From Saonia flava (GTDB lineage: Bacteria; Bacteroidota; Bacteroidia; Flavobacteriales; Flavobacteriaceae), in contig NZ_JAATJJ010000001.1 in the NCBI RefSeq assembly GCF_011927795.1, positions 186,001 to 250,000 of the forward strand: 64,000 bases of DNA, written 5' to 3'. The stretch's first letter is position 1, and each line of letters begins with the position of its first letter. This document shows, in pieces, positions 1 through 8,551 of this stretch. The notes beneath the pieces are model-generated. The model worked only from the letters and a program-made list of their open reading frames with translations. It did not search any database and was not told the DNA's origin. The translations under genes and the position numbers were made by a program.

Positions 1-444
1 GGCCAGCACAACAGTAATCCCATTGGCCATGGCAATCTCGGCCATAGAAGTTAGATTGTCCATAATCATTTGGGTACTGGCATAACCAGTATTTTCTGCG
101 ATATCATTGGTCCCTGCGCAGATAACCACCACTTTAGGTTTTAAATTTATTACATCTTGCTTAAATCTTAGGAGCATTTGTGGCGTGGTCTGCCCACCGA
201 TTCCCCTGTTTACATAGGGTTTCCCTTCAAAAAATTCGGGTTGGTGGTGGCTCCAACCTATGGTAATGGAATTCCCCATAAAAACAACCCTGTCCTCACC
301 CGCTTTAGGGTCACCCAGCGCTGCATTGTCTTCTTGGAATCTGCCCAAGTTGCACCAGTCCCTGGAAATATCTTGTGCAATAGTGTTGTTCATACTAAAA
401 AGAGAAGCTATCATTGCGAACATGGCTATTTTAATTGTTTTCAT
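1..444 (-). CDS. SGNH/GDSL-family hydrolase, C-terminal part outside window
   Basis: The gene reads leftwards off the window edge, so only the first 148 residues are present. A signal peptide (about residues 1-23, ending near TIAQ) suggests export. SGNH blocks are visible: block I is GNSIT at about 57-61 (Asn replaces the Asp of the classic GDS, and Ser59 is the expected nucleophile), block II is GIGGQT at 81-86, and block III is GTND at 111-114. Members of this family cleave esters or acetyl groups, often on carbohydrates. The catalytic Asp-His pair would lie in the missing C-terminus. The next gene upstream is a sugar dehydrogenase on the same strand, which fits a role on carbohydrate substrates, but the substrate is unknown. 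The ATG at 442-444 was chosen because it directly precedes the signal peptide. Confidence 0.85.
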   Translation of the reverse strand, partial: MKTIKIAMFAMIASLFSMNNTIAQDISRDWCNLGRFQEDNAALGDPKAGEDRVVFMGNSITIGWSHHQPEFFEGKPYVNRGIGGQTTPQMLLRFKQDVINLKPKVVVICAGTNDIAENTGYASTQMIMDNLTSMAEIAMANGITVVLA

Positions 445-480
445 GAGTTTATTTTTTTGGTTTGGTATGATATGATGGTT

Positions 481-2115
481 TTATTTAAGTCCCTTACGTT
501 GGTGCAATACGTCCGCAGCAATAATATTGCCAGAGGTTTCCCCAAATTCTATTCTAATAAAATTCAAGATATCCCTTATTTCTTCATCTGGCAAATTTTG
601 ATAGGATGGCATTTCATCTTGGTATTCCACACCATTTACCGTAATAGGGGTATTTAACCCTTTTAGCATTACATCTATTAATCTGGAATTGTTCCCAGTG
701 ACCCATTCACTGTTTACCAAAGGCGGAATCTGTCCCACATTTCCTTTTCCATCGGGTCTATGGCACGCTGCACATTGCGCCATATACAATTTTTGACCAC
801 TTAACAATTCATCATCTGTAGCATTAAAATTCCAATCTTCAGAGGGTAGGGCATAAGGCTCTTTATCCTCTACAAGCTCCATTCGGTTTTCTAGGGTTGC
901 CAATTGTTCCAACATATTGGAATTTACTTTTTCTATTTTAATAATGCGGTCGCCCCTTTCTTTTGGTAGAGAATCATACATCCAAGGTTGATGCCCGGGA
1001 TGCCAATCTAGATTACTGGTGGCAATATAGATTTCACCATTTTTTCCCATAGCCACATCTCTAATTCTTCCCAACCTTTTTTGGAACAAGATGTGTTCGT
1101 TGATTACTTGGTCACCAGAATTATTTAAGTTTAATACCCTGAGCGATTGTCCTTTTAAAGTTGCTTGGATCAAGCTGTTCTTCCATTCAGGAATAAGTGT
1201 GTGGTTGTAGTACAAAAGCCCCGAAGTGGCCACAGTGGGTGTCCATGCCTGTAAGGGCTCCTTAATGTTGTGTTGGTCACAATATAGTTTTTCCCTTTCC
1301 AAATCACAGTATCCATGGACATCTGGCCAACCGTAATTGGATTTTTTGGTAATGATATTAATTTCGTCATCATTAAGTGGACCATGCTCGGATGCATAGA
1401 GTTTCCCATTTCCGTAGGCAATGCCCTGTACATTTCTATGTCCCATGCTCCAAACGGGAGAATTGGGATAGGGGTTGTTTGTTGGAATACTTCCGTCTAA
1501 GTTAATACGGAGTATTTTACCGTTCATAACTTTTGGGTTTTGGGTCAGTTCTGTGTCACCACCAGCATCTCCCAAACCTAAAAATAGGGTATGGTCATCC
1601 CCAATGAACATTCTAGAACCATTATGGAAGGTATTCCCAGGAATGGCATCTAGAATTGTGGTTTGCTCTATTAACTCATTATTCTTAAAGGTAAACCGGA
1701 CCACTCTGGAAAAAATATGGTCCAATAGATTGGAATCTTTCTCTGCATAGGTATAATGCACATATACATAGGGATTATCGGAGAAATCTGGATGTAAGAC
1801 CATACTGAACAGTCCCGATGATTTTCTATAAAACATATCATTAACAGTCACTAACTGTTGAAGTTCACCGGTTTCTACATGCACCCTGGTTATGGTTCCC
1901 TTTTGTTCCGTAAACCAAACCCAGTTATCTGGACCCACTTCCAAATCCCATGGAACTTCCAAATTATGGGCCACTTCCGTGGCAACCAATAGGCTAGATT
2001 CCAACTGCAGCTCTGCCACATACGTAGTCACATCCAATTTGGGAGTAGGGGATTGGCACCCATAAATGAACATGATTATCCCAAGAGCCATGAATAATTT
2101 TATGCCTCTGCCCAT
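481..2115 (-). CDS. PQQ-type sugar (glucose/sorbosone) dehydrogenase lipoprotein with C-terminal cytochrome c domain
   Basis: This 544-aa protein has an N-terminal hydrophobic stretch ending in a lipobox (IYGC, Cys about 20), so it is probably a periplasmic-facing lipoprotein. Residues of about 45-400 resemble the six-bladed beta-propeller of soluble aldose/sorbosone dehydrogenases (PWDLEVGPDNWVWFTE, HNGSRMFIGDD, YGWPDVHGYCD). A class I cytochrome c domain follows, with CAACH at about 448-452 and a likely distal Met in YQDEMPSYQ (about 502). In this family an aldose is oxidised with PQQ and electrons pass to the fused haem. The start overlaps the end of the upstream isomerase-like gene by 16 bp, so the two are probably one operon. 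The exact substrate cannot be read from the sequence. Confidence 0.88.
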   Translation of the reverse strand: MGRGIKLFMALGIIMFIYGCQSPTPKLDVTTYVAELQLESSLLVATEVAHNLEVPWDLEVGPDNWVWFTEQKGTITRVHVETGELQQLVTVNDMFYRKSSGLFSMVLHPDFSDNPYVYVHYTYAEKDSNLLDHIFSRVVRFTFKNNELIEQTTILDAIPGNTFHNGSRMFIGDDHTLFLGLGDAGGDTELTQNPKVMNGKILRINLDGSIPTNNPYPNSPVWSMGHRNVQGIAYGNGKLYASEHGPLNDDEINIITKKSNYGWPDVHGYCDLEREKLYCDQHNIKEPLQAWTPTVATSGLLYYNHTLIPEWKNSLIQATLKGQSLRVLNLNNSGDQVINEHILFQKRLGRIRDVAMGKNGEIYIATSNLDWHPGHQPWMYDSLPKERGDRIIKIEKVNSNMLEQLATLENRMELVEDKEPYALPSEDWNFNATDDELLSGQKLYMAQCAACHRPDGKGNVGQIPPLVNSEWVTGNNSRLIDVMLKGLNTPITVNGVEYQDEMPSYQNLPDEEIRDILNFIRIEFGETSGNIIAADVLHQRKGLK

Positions 2116-3047
2116 AGTTCCTGTACTTTTTTCAAATCCTTTTTCATTGCCTCAAAAACCACTTTTTTATCTACTGTAAGTGCTGTACGCCCATGTTCTG
2201 CTCCTCCCAAATTATATTCCATATGTAAGATTACAGGTGCTTGGATGTTATATTTCTTAAGAAGCCCAAAATAGGTTTTAAAATCTACCATTCCCCCACC
2301 AATGGGGGTGTTCACAGTGGTCCATTCACCGTCTACCAGCCCCCATTTAAAATCCTTTACCACTATCGTCTTTATATGTTCCTGTATTAATTTAAGGCCG
2401 TTTTCCCAGGATAGCCCTCCCTCGACCGTAGCATGTCTAATATCATATTGCACCCCAAAATGTGATGGATCCGCTGTTTCCAATAATTTTGCCACTTCCC
2501 ATAAAGAGGCACCAACACGTGTGCCGGCATGGTTTTGATAGCAGCCTACCAGTCCCAACTCTTTATTAATTTTAGAGAGGTCACTTACCTCCTGTTGGTA
2601 GTTTAACAAAGCTTCCGGCATGGATGTTTCCCCATTATAGTTAAACCAATTGGAACGGTAGAATTTTATCCCCAAGGTAGCAGCTGTTTTTAGGACGGCC
2701 ATATCCCTTTCATTGCGTACACTTTCTATTGCCGTCGTCATTAGGGAGCAAGATGAACCTCCCTTTTTAATATCTGTTATGGCTTTTGGCAGCACTTTCT
2801 CCACGTCTTTGGGCAGTACATGGCCATTTGGCCTTACCGTTAGGTCCAATCCTGCAAAACCTATTTTCGCCGCTATTTCTCCGGCCGACCTATAATCCAG
2901 AAATTGTAGGTGCTTGGAAAAAATATGAATGGGCAGCTTATTTTCTTGGGATGCCCATAGGATACTGGAAATGGGAGAAATAAAAGGTACGGCACTTGCG
3001 GAAAGAACCGACTTTTTAACAAATTCCCTTCTGTTTATGTTTTTCAA
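2100..3047 (-). CDS. Tat-exported sugar phosphate isomerase/epimerase-like TIM barrel protein
   Basis: This 315-aa protein opens with a twin-arginine signal (NRREFVKKS at about residues 4-12, then a hydrophobic segment), so it is predicted to be exported folded. The rest matches the xylose isomerase-like TIM barrel family: AAKIGFAGLDLTVRP early, then GVQYDIRHA and VVKDFKW with acidic/His residues that usually bind a divalent metal. Such proteins isomerise or epimerise sugars or cyclitols. The start is TTG (3045-3047). No in-frame ATG precedes it, and the next internal Met would lose the Tat signal. It overlaps the downstream cytochrome-linked sugar dehydrogenase by 16 bp, supporting joint periplasmic sugar processing. 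Confidence 0.82.
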   Translation of the reverse strand: MKNINRREFVKKSVLSASAVPFISPISSILWASQENKLPIHIFSKHLQFLDYRSAGEIAAKIGFAGLDLTVRPNGHVLPKDVEKVLPKAITDIKKGGSSCSLMTTAIESVRNERDMAVLKTAATLGIKFYRSNWFNYNGETSMPEALLNYQQEVSDLSKINKELGLVGCYQNHAGTRVGASLWEVAKLLETADPSHFGVQYDIRHATVEGGLSWENGLKLIQEHIKTIVVKDFKWGLVDGEWTTVNTPIGGGMVDFKTYFGLLKKYNIQAPVILHMEYNLGGAEHGRTALTVDKKVVFEAMKKDLKKVQELWAEA

Positions 3048-3178
3048 TGTAAATGTATTTTGAAGTAAAAAAATAGGTAAGGAACCAAGTTCCTATATGT
3101 AATTATTTAATCGTTTTTATATACCGGTCTATTCTCTGGTTTTCTAACTAATTGATAATCTATGCTTTTCATGGGTAG

Positions 3179-3628
3179 TTATCTTAAATGCAAATGCTTT
3201 TTTATTTTATCTTCTGTAGGACGTTGTGTAAAAAAATACACGATTAAGCTAACCACAATGGTAAGGTATAGGGCATGGGAATCTTGTAAAAAGGCAAAGA
3301 GGGCCAAAAAGGCCGGAGCCTCCAAAATGGCATATTTAATGAGCGAGGCACTTTGGTAACGTGCCAATTTACTTTGTAAAGGTCGCTTTTGGGGAATGTT
3401 GCCCACCATTTTTTGAAACATAAACTGACTAAAGAAATAGCCAACAATGGCACCAATAGGCACTAGATAAAGAAAAACATCTCCATTGGGATAACTTTCT
3501 GTCTTTAAGGAATCTCCCGTGTAATAGGCAAAGCCTGTAAAAGCTACCAGGCCCGTAAAAAGGCCTAAATGTAACATGGACAAGGTTTGTAAAAAAGGTT
3601 TGGGAACAGTGTTTTCTTGGGTAGGCAT
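3179..3628 (-). CDS. Hypothetical four-helix membrane protein
   Basis: I do not recognise this 149-aa protein. About four hydrophobic helices are visible (around residues 17-37, 48-68, 95-112 and 116-133), separated by short charged loops, and it ends in a basic tail (KIKKHLHLR). No catalytic motif is evident. It lies 32 bp upstream of nothing obvious on its own strand: the 3661-3930 gene, also minus strand, precedes it, and the two could be co-transcribed. It is probably an inner-membrane protein of unknown role. The hydrophobic pattern and ATG start make it a credible gene. Confidence 0.7.
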   Translation of the reverse strand: MPTQENTVPKPFLQTLSMLHLGLFTGLVAFTGFAYYTGDSLKTESYPNGDVFLYLVPIGAIVGYFFSQFMFQKMVGNIPQKRPLQSKLARYQSASLIKYAILEAPAFLALFAFLQDSHALYLTIVVSLIVYFFTQRPTEDKIKKHLHLR

Positions 3629-3660
3629 TGGGTTGGTTTAAATCTACACCAAGATACCAT

Positions 3661-3930
3661 TTATACCGTAAACCACCAATAGACAAGATAAATGAAAAGA
3701 GATACCAACCCCAAAGCAACAATGGAAATAAGTATTTCCTTCTTTTTGTCTTTCTTGGCTTTCTCAATAATTTTATTTCTAATAATGAGCAACTCTTCTG
3801 GGCTGACATTTTTAAAGTCTAATCTGGTTTTTCCAGAAAGATTTGCATAGTATTCTCTAATTTCTTTAAACGTACGCCTTTTCCTTAATAATGCTCTATT
3901 CTCTCTTAAACTTGTAATTGCATGTGACAT
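3661..3930 (-). CDS. Small single-pass membrane protein conserved in flavobacteria
   Basis: Starting at the ATG of 3928-3930 gives 89 aa (MSHAITSLRENRALLRKRR...). An ATG six codons upstream (3948) is possible. The internal start is preferred because a purine-rich GGAGAAGGA sits just before it and because related flavobacterial proteins, as I remember them, begin MSHAITSL. The N-terminal two thirds is basic and helical (RALLRKRRTFKEIREYY, then a Lys-rich stretch). One C-terminal transmembrane helix (about 67-85) follows, suggesting a tail-anchored inner-membrane protein. The function is unknown. Confidence 0.72.
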   Translation of the reverse strand: MSHAITSLRENRALLRKRRTFKEIREYYANLSGKTRLDFKNVSPEELLIIRNKIIEKAKKDKKKEILISIVALGLVSLFIYLVYWWFTV

Positions 3931-4002
3931 GCTTCCTTCTCCTCCCATATCTTCCTGTTTTATATATGGGTAGGGAAAATGAAGGTTTTGTTACAAAAAG
4001 CC

Positions 4003-4704
4003 CTAGTCTCTTCTTCTAAAAAGGTTGCCAATTCTTTTGAAAATATTTTGTCTTTCAATGATAACCAATCCTCCCATATATTCTATTTCCTCATCTGCAA
4101 AAGTAATCTCAAGGAAGGGCGTATTTCTATCCACAGCTATTTCTTTGGTTATGTATCCTATATGGGATATAACCAATGTATTTAGTGATTGTATTTCCGA
4201 AGCGGGTAGGGTAAGACTAAAATTCCCATCAAAATCTGTTTGGGTACCCACTGTACTATTTTTTAAAACCACAGTAGCCCCGGGGAGAGGAAATTCTAAG
4301 TCTTTTACATTGCCATGGATGGTTATGTTTTCTTGCGCTATTGGGACAATGGCAATGTCTCCCAAGGTGACTATTTCCTCTTCTACCGTTTCCAGGGCAG
4401 GTTTTGTTTGCTGTGCCGCGACCGGACTTCCAATAGCCAATAAGGAGGTGAAACCCAACATAGCGGCATTGCGTTTCCATGTGTTTTGGGAAACAGAGGG
4501 AATGGGTGTATTTAACTGACTTGGTTTAAACCTACCACATAATTTAGTGCCGCTTTCTAATTTTTTGGAAAGCTCAAACCTACTGGTATGCGTAAAATCT
4601 ACGACTTCTTTACTGCATTTGTCACAAAACGCCCCTTTTTGGGTGGGGGCCATGGTGTTCCAATTCTCGGTACATGGTTCTGGGATGGTAATTATATAGC
4701 TCAT
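4003..4704 (-). CDS. Carboxypeptidase regulatory-like domain protein with N-terminal Cys motif
   Basis: This is a 233-aa protein. The N-terminus (about 1-60) carries a conserved four-Cys arrangement: EPCTENW, then FCDKCSKEVVDFT, and a later LCGRF. This resembles a small metal-binding or redox module found in many flavobacterial proteins. A hydrophobic segment (about 79-97, ending VAAQQ) may be a membrane anchor. Residues of about 128-205 are a carboxypeptidase D regulatory-like beta-sandwich (GNVKDLEFPLPGATVVLKN, TDFDGNFSLTLP, SHIGYITKEIAV), the same fold that precedes SusC-type plug domains. No receptor barrel follows. It could take part in cell-envelope signalling or stress sensing, but no function is known to me. 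Confidence 0.75.
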   Translation of the reverse strand: MSYIITIPEPCTENWNTMAPTQKGAFCDKCSKEVVDFTHTSRFELSKKLESGTKLCGRFKPSQLNTPIPSVSQNTWKRNAAMLGFTSLLAIGSPVAAQQTKPALETVEEEIVTLGDIAIVPIAQENITIHGNVKDLEFPLPGATVVLKNSTVGTQTDFDGNFSLTLPASEIQSLNTLVISHIGYITKEIAVDRNTPFLEITFADEEIEYMGGLVIIERQNIFKRIGNLFRRRD

Positions 4705-4853
4705 AATGGTTTTTATTTAGAGCTAAACTAGGAGTACTGGTATTCCTAAAAAACCAAGATTGAGGGAAAGGGTGGTTTGGCTTAGGGAAGTTACCAATCC
4801 CCATAGCTCTAAAAACAAAAAATAGTATCTTGTTAGGCACTAAGTAATACCCT

Positions 4854-5138
4854 ATGTCTACTAGCAAAAATTCTTGGTTAGATATCTTACACCAACTTGT
4901 AGAGGTCTTTTTTAAGAGTGCTCGTACAAGTAATAGGCCACGAACATGGCACCAACACGTGGTCCCCAATGATAAAGGGTGGGCGGTACGCCGCGAGGGA
5001 AACAAACGCATTACGTCTAAACACAGACGCCAGGATACTGCCATTAGAAAAGCCAAAAGGATTGCAAAGAAGTATAAGGCCGATGTTATTATCCATAGAG
5101 CAGATGGTACGATACGGGACCGTATTAGTTATGATTAA
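4854..5138 (+). CDS. DUF2188 domain protein with unusual N-terminal extension
   Basis: The 94-aa reading frame ends in a clear DUF2188 domain (HVVPNDKGWAVRREGNK, SKHRRQDTAIRKAKRIAKK, VIIHRADGTIRDRISY, about residues 35-93). DUF2188 proteins usually begin only a few residues before HVVP. Here the only in-frame ATG (4854) adds about 32 residues with no resemblance to the domain, and I see no good ribosome binding site before it. The real start may therefore be non-canonical, or the 5' end may have been rearranged. The domain's function is unknown. The gene stands alone and converges on the restriction-modification operon. Confidence 0.65.
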   Translation: MSTSKNSWLDILHQLVEVFFKSARTSNRPRTWHQHVVPNDKGWAVRREGNKRITSKHRRQDTAIRKAKRIAKKYKADVIIHRADGTIRDRISYD

Positions 5139-5153
5139 TGTTTATTAGAAAAT

Positions 5154-5170
5154 GGGACTTTCCCCTTTTT
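5154..5170 (+). terminator. Weak possible terminator after the DUF2188 gene
   Basis: GGG-ACTTT-CCC followed by CTTTTT lies just after the DUF2188 stop codon. The stem is only three to four base pairs, so support is weak. Confidence 0.3.
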
Positions 5171-5262
5171 ATAGTTTTTACGATAGTTTAAGCAAACCCA
5201 TAGTTTTATGGCTTACATTATGGGTAGAGAAAACAAATGCTCGTTCTTTTAATTCAATTAAT

Positions 5263-6786
5263 TTATTCCGTTTCTCCGTTTATCGTTTCCATGATTTCTT
5301 TAAAACTGTTTAAGCCAGATTCTAAATTATCAATGATTTCACTTGCTAAAATGTCTGGGTCTGGTAGATTGTCTAAATCGGTTAAACTTTTGTCTTTCAA
5401 CCAAAAAATATCCAAACTCGTTTTATCTCTTGCAATGATTTCATCATAGCTATACTTTCTCCACCTTCCTTCTTCATTTTCTTCGCTCCAAGTTGCTGCG
5501 CGTTTATTGATGTTACTGCCATTATATAGCTCAATAAACTCCGACAAGTGTTCTTGACGCATGGGGTTTTTCTTGGGCGTATGATGCACATTTGTTCTAT
5601 AGTCATAAAACCAAATATCTTTTGTCCAAGCTTCTTTACTTGCGGGTTTGTTATTGAAAAACAACACATTTGCCTTTACACCCTGAGCATAAAAAATCCC
5701 CGTTGGTAATCTCAAAATTGTGTGTAATTCAGCAGTTTTCATGAGTTGTTTTCTCACTTCTTCACCCGCCCCACCTTCAAACAAAACATTGTCAGGAAGC
5801 ACTACTGCAGCTTCTCCATTTATTTTAAGCTGTGTTTTTATATGCTGCAAAAAGTTTAATTGCTTGTTAGATGTAGTTTCCCAAAAATCTTGACGATTAT
5901 AACTTAAATCTTCTTTTACAATCTCACCTTGTTCGTTGGTAAACGTCATACTGCTCTTTTTACCAAAAGGTGGATTTGCTAATACATAATCGTAGCGTTC
6001 TCCATCATCTGAAATTAATGCATCGTTTGGATTGATAAACGATTCTCCGTCTATTTCTCCAATGTTGTGCAAATACATATTCATTAAGCACATTCTACGT
6101 GTATTGGCAACAATTTCGTTTCCGTAAAAGGTTTTGTTCTTTAAAAACTCCTTTTCTTCACGGTCCAATTTGTTGTTATCTACAATCCAATCGTAAGCTG
6201 CTAAAAAGAAACCACCAGTTCCACAGGCTGGGTCAACAATGGTTTTTAGAGGTTTAGGCTGTACACAAGCTACCATTGTTTTTATCAATGCCCTTGGTGT
6301 AAAATATTGACCAGCTCCACTTTTGGTATCTTCTGCGTTTTTCTCTAAAAGACCTTCGTATATTTTACCCTTTATATCAGCACCCATCATAGACCAATCT
6401 TCTTTATCAATGAGATTGATGACTTTTAATAATTTGGCTGGGTCTTGTATTTTGTTTTGACTTTTGGTAAAAATTTGCCCAAGTGTTCCTTTTTCTGTGG
6501 AAAGTGTTCGCAGCAATTGACTGTAAAATGATTCTAATTCTGCACCACGTTTGCTAGATAAGGTTTCCCAGTTTGCTATTTCGGCCTCTGTAACCTCATT
6601 ACCTTCTACATCTTTTAGTTTTGGAAACACCAAGCCTTTGTTGTAAGGTGGTTTATTTAGTTCATCTGCCATTTTTAGGAATAGCAAATAGGTTATTTGT
6701 TCTAAATAATCTCCATACCCTACACCATCATCACGTAGTACGTTGGCAAGGTTCCATATTTTTGATATTATTGAGCTGTCAGTCAT
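5263..6786 (-). CDS. hsdM: Type I restriction-modification DNA methyltransferase subunit HsdM
   Basis: This 507-aa N6-adenine methyltransferase subunit methylates the target sequence read by HsdS. An HsdM N-terminal helical domain (about 1-130) is followed by GAGQYFTPRALI (158-167), the AdoMet-binding DPACGTGG (185-192, motif I) and the catalytic NPPF (271-274, motif IV). It is the last gene of the operon. Its start overlaps the upstream DUF262 gene stop by 4 bp, suggesting translational coupling. Length and motifs look intact, so the methylase is probably functional. Confidence 0.95.
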   Translation of the reverse strand: MTDSSIISKIWNLANVLRDDGVGYGDYLEQITYLLFLKMADELNKPPYNKGLVFPKLKDVEGNEVTEAEIANWETLSSKRGAELESFYSQLLRTLSTEKGTLGQIFTKSQNKIQDPAKLLKVINLIDKEDWSMMGADIKGKIYEGLLEKNAEDTKSGAGQYFTPRALIKTMVACVQPKPLKTIVDPACGTGGFFLAAYDWIVDNNKLDREEKEFLKNKTFYGNEIVANTRRMCLMNMYLHNIGEIDGESFINPNDALISDDGERYDYVLANPPFGKKSSMTFTNEQGEIVKEDLSYNRQDFWETTSNKQLNFLQHIKTQLKINGEAAVVLPDNVLFEGGAGEEVRKQLMKTAELHTILRLPTGIFYAQGVKANVLFFNNKPASKEAWTKDIWFYDYRTNVHHTPKKNPMRQEHLSEFIELYNGSNINKRAATWSEENEEGRWRKYSYDEIIARDKTSLDIFWLKDKSLTDLDNLPDPDILASEIIDNLESGLNSFKEIMETINGETE

Positions 6787-8537
6787 CTAATGTTTTTTAA
6801 ATCTATTTTTAGTATTTCCTCAAGTTCTTCTAGTAGTTCTGTTTTTCTTTTTAAAATGGTATCAATATCCCATCTTTCCAACTTCTTTTGATTGTAATCA
6901 TCAAATATTTTTTGGGTAATCCTAAATGAAGTAATCTTATTATCAGAACTGCCGTGCTTTCCCTTGCCTTGGTATATGCTTATTTTATTCTCAAATGCAT
7001 CATTACTCGCTTCAATATTTTTCTTCCCACTAAGTAGAGTCATATTACCAAAAGTATTCACATATTCAATACCGTCTCTATCATCTTCAATTACATGTTT
7101 CCAACCATAAACTTCATTAAAATTTTGAGGAAGAATATGTTCTGCATGAATATTCCTATCACCTAGCCAAATGTATTCTGGTTTATCAATTTGATTGTAT
7201 TCAATTAAAGCCAAAAGTGGTTTACACCAAGGTTCTTGATATACATTACCACTTAAAGCACTTTCAACTCTTTCTTGAACTTTGTTTTCCTTAATACTTT
7301 TTTCCAGTTCATATTTAATTTCGTTAATCAGCTTTTTATCCTTTAACCATTTTATTAAATTAAATGACGTTTGCTTAATTCTTGATAAGGTAAAACCTGC
7401 AATCCAAAATAAGTAGAAAAACCTTCTCAAGGATTCTTTAAACTCTTTAATATCTGAATACCCAATATGAATAGCTGTACTTAAAATAGTTTTCCAATAT
7501 ATGGACCAACGTAAATAGAAGAACGAATAATCTAATGGACTTTTTGTGTCATAGACATGGTTTTGATAACCAGTAATAAATGCTTTAAAGTCACCAATAA
7601 CATCTATTGGGTCTTCGTTCTCAAACTGACGTTCTAATTCATCGTATAATGATTTCTTGGGGTTTGATGCCAATAAAAAGTATTCGTACATAACGAACAA
7701 CTCATTCATACTCTCCTCTATATCCAATGCAATTCCCTCGCAAGCTATCCAATCTTGTAGAAACTGGCTTTCCTTAATCTTTACTACCTCTTCATCATAG
7801 TTTGTATAAAGTTTACCAATTAAATAACTTTTAATTAAATCAGAATTTGTTAAATCTAATCCTCTGGCATTAAGTACTTGAAACAATTTGATTGCAAACC
7901 CTACATTTGTACAATCTATTCTAATAATTTTAATCTGATTAAAAATATAGTTTAATAAGCTACCTGCCTCTTTTTCCCCTAGCTCTTCTAATCTATACCT
8001 AAACTCTACTGACGTATTAATAAATTTAAATTCTGGTGCTTCATCTTTTCTTAAATCCTTTTTATATGGTTTTTTGAGTATTGATGTATTGCCCTTTATA
8101 ATGTGTTTGTCAAAGTCTGTACTATGGTTAGAATGTGTTGCCAAACGCAAACGCCCAAACTTATCGCTAACCATAATTGCATTTTTTATTTGTTCAATAC
8201 CAATTGCAAATGGGTCTTCTTCACATTGCTCTTCATTAATTTTTGGGTATAAATCACGAATGGTTGCCATTAATATAATAAGCGTAGTCAATCGTTGTTG
8301 TCCATCAACTACATCGAGATATTTCGTGCCTTGGCTAGATTTTGCTGTAATAATTGAACCTAAAAAATAATTCGGTTCTTGATTGCTATAGCTTTCTATT
8401 ATATCATCCCAAAGTTTATCAATTTCATCATCTCCCCATTTATATGGACGTTGATAAACCGGAATCTGATACAATGCATCCGAATCAGTGAGTAATTTAT
8501 TTATGGTTAAACTATTGGGTTTAAAACTTTCTTCCAT
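6783..8537 (-). CDS. DUF262/DUF1524 (GmrSD-like) protein inside the type I RM operon
   Basis: This 584-aa protein has the two-part architecture of GmrSD-like defence nucleases. The N-terminal DUF262 domain has a ParB-like DGQQR motif (about 78-82, within DVVDGQQRLTTL), expected to bind and hydrolyse a nucleotide. The C-terminal DUF1524 His-Me finger-like nuclease part has HAEHILPQN (about 465-475) followed by GNMTLL and an Asn-rich helix. GmrSD enzymes cut modified phage DNA. Here the gene sits between an unknown gene (14 bp away) and hsdM (4 bp overlap), so it is co-expressed with a type I system. It may add restriction of modified DNA to the type I activity. Confidence 0.85.
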   Translation of the reverse strand: MEESFKPNSLTINKLLTDSDALYQIPVYQRPYKWGDDEIDKLWDDIIESYSNQEPNYFLGSIITAKSSQGTKYLDVVDGQQRLTTLIILMATIRDLYPKINEEQCEEDPFAIGIEQIKNAIMVSDKFGRLRLATHSNHSTDFDKHIIKGNTSILKKPYKKDLRKDEAPEFKFINTSVEFRYRLEELGEKEAGSLLNYIFNQIKIIRIDCTNVGFAIKLFQVLNARGLDLTNSDLIKSYLIGKLYTNYDEEVVKIKESQFLQDWIACEGIALDIEESMNELFVMYEYFLLASNPKKSLYDELERQFENEDPIDVIGDFKAFITGYQNHVYDTKSPLDYSFFYLRWSIYWKTILSTAIHIGYSDIKEFKESLRRFFYLFWIAGFTLSRIKQTSFNLIKWLKDKKLINEIKYELEKSIKENKVQERVESALSGNVYQEPWCKPLLALIEYNQIDKPEYIWLGDRNIHAEHILPQNFNEVYGWKHVIEDDRDGIEYVNTFGNMTLLSGKKNIEASNDAFENKISIYQGKGKHGSSDNKITSFRITQKIFDDYNQKKLERWDIDTILKRKTELLEELEEILKIDLKNIR

Positions 8538-8551
8538 TTAGTAATATTTTA

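Noticed and set aside
178-657. Plus-strand frame of 159 codons near the left edge
   Set aside because: It overlaps the GDSL hydrolase and the sugar dehydrogenase genes on the opposite strand, both of which have clear motifs.
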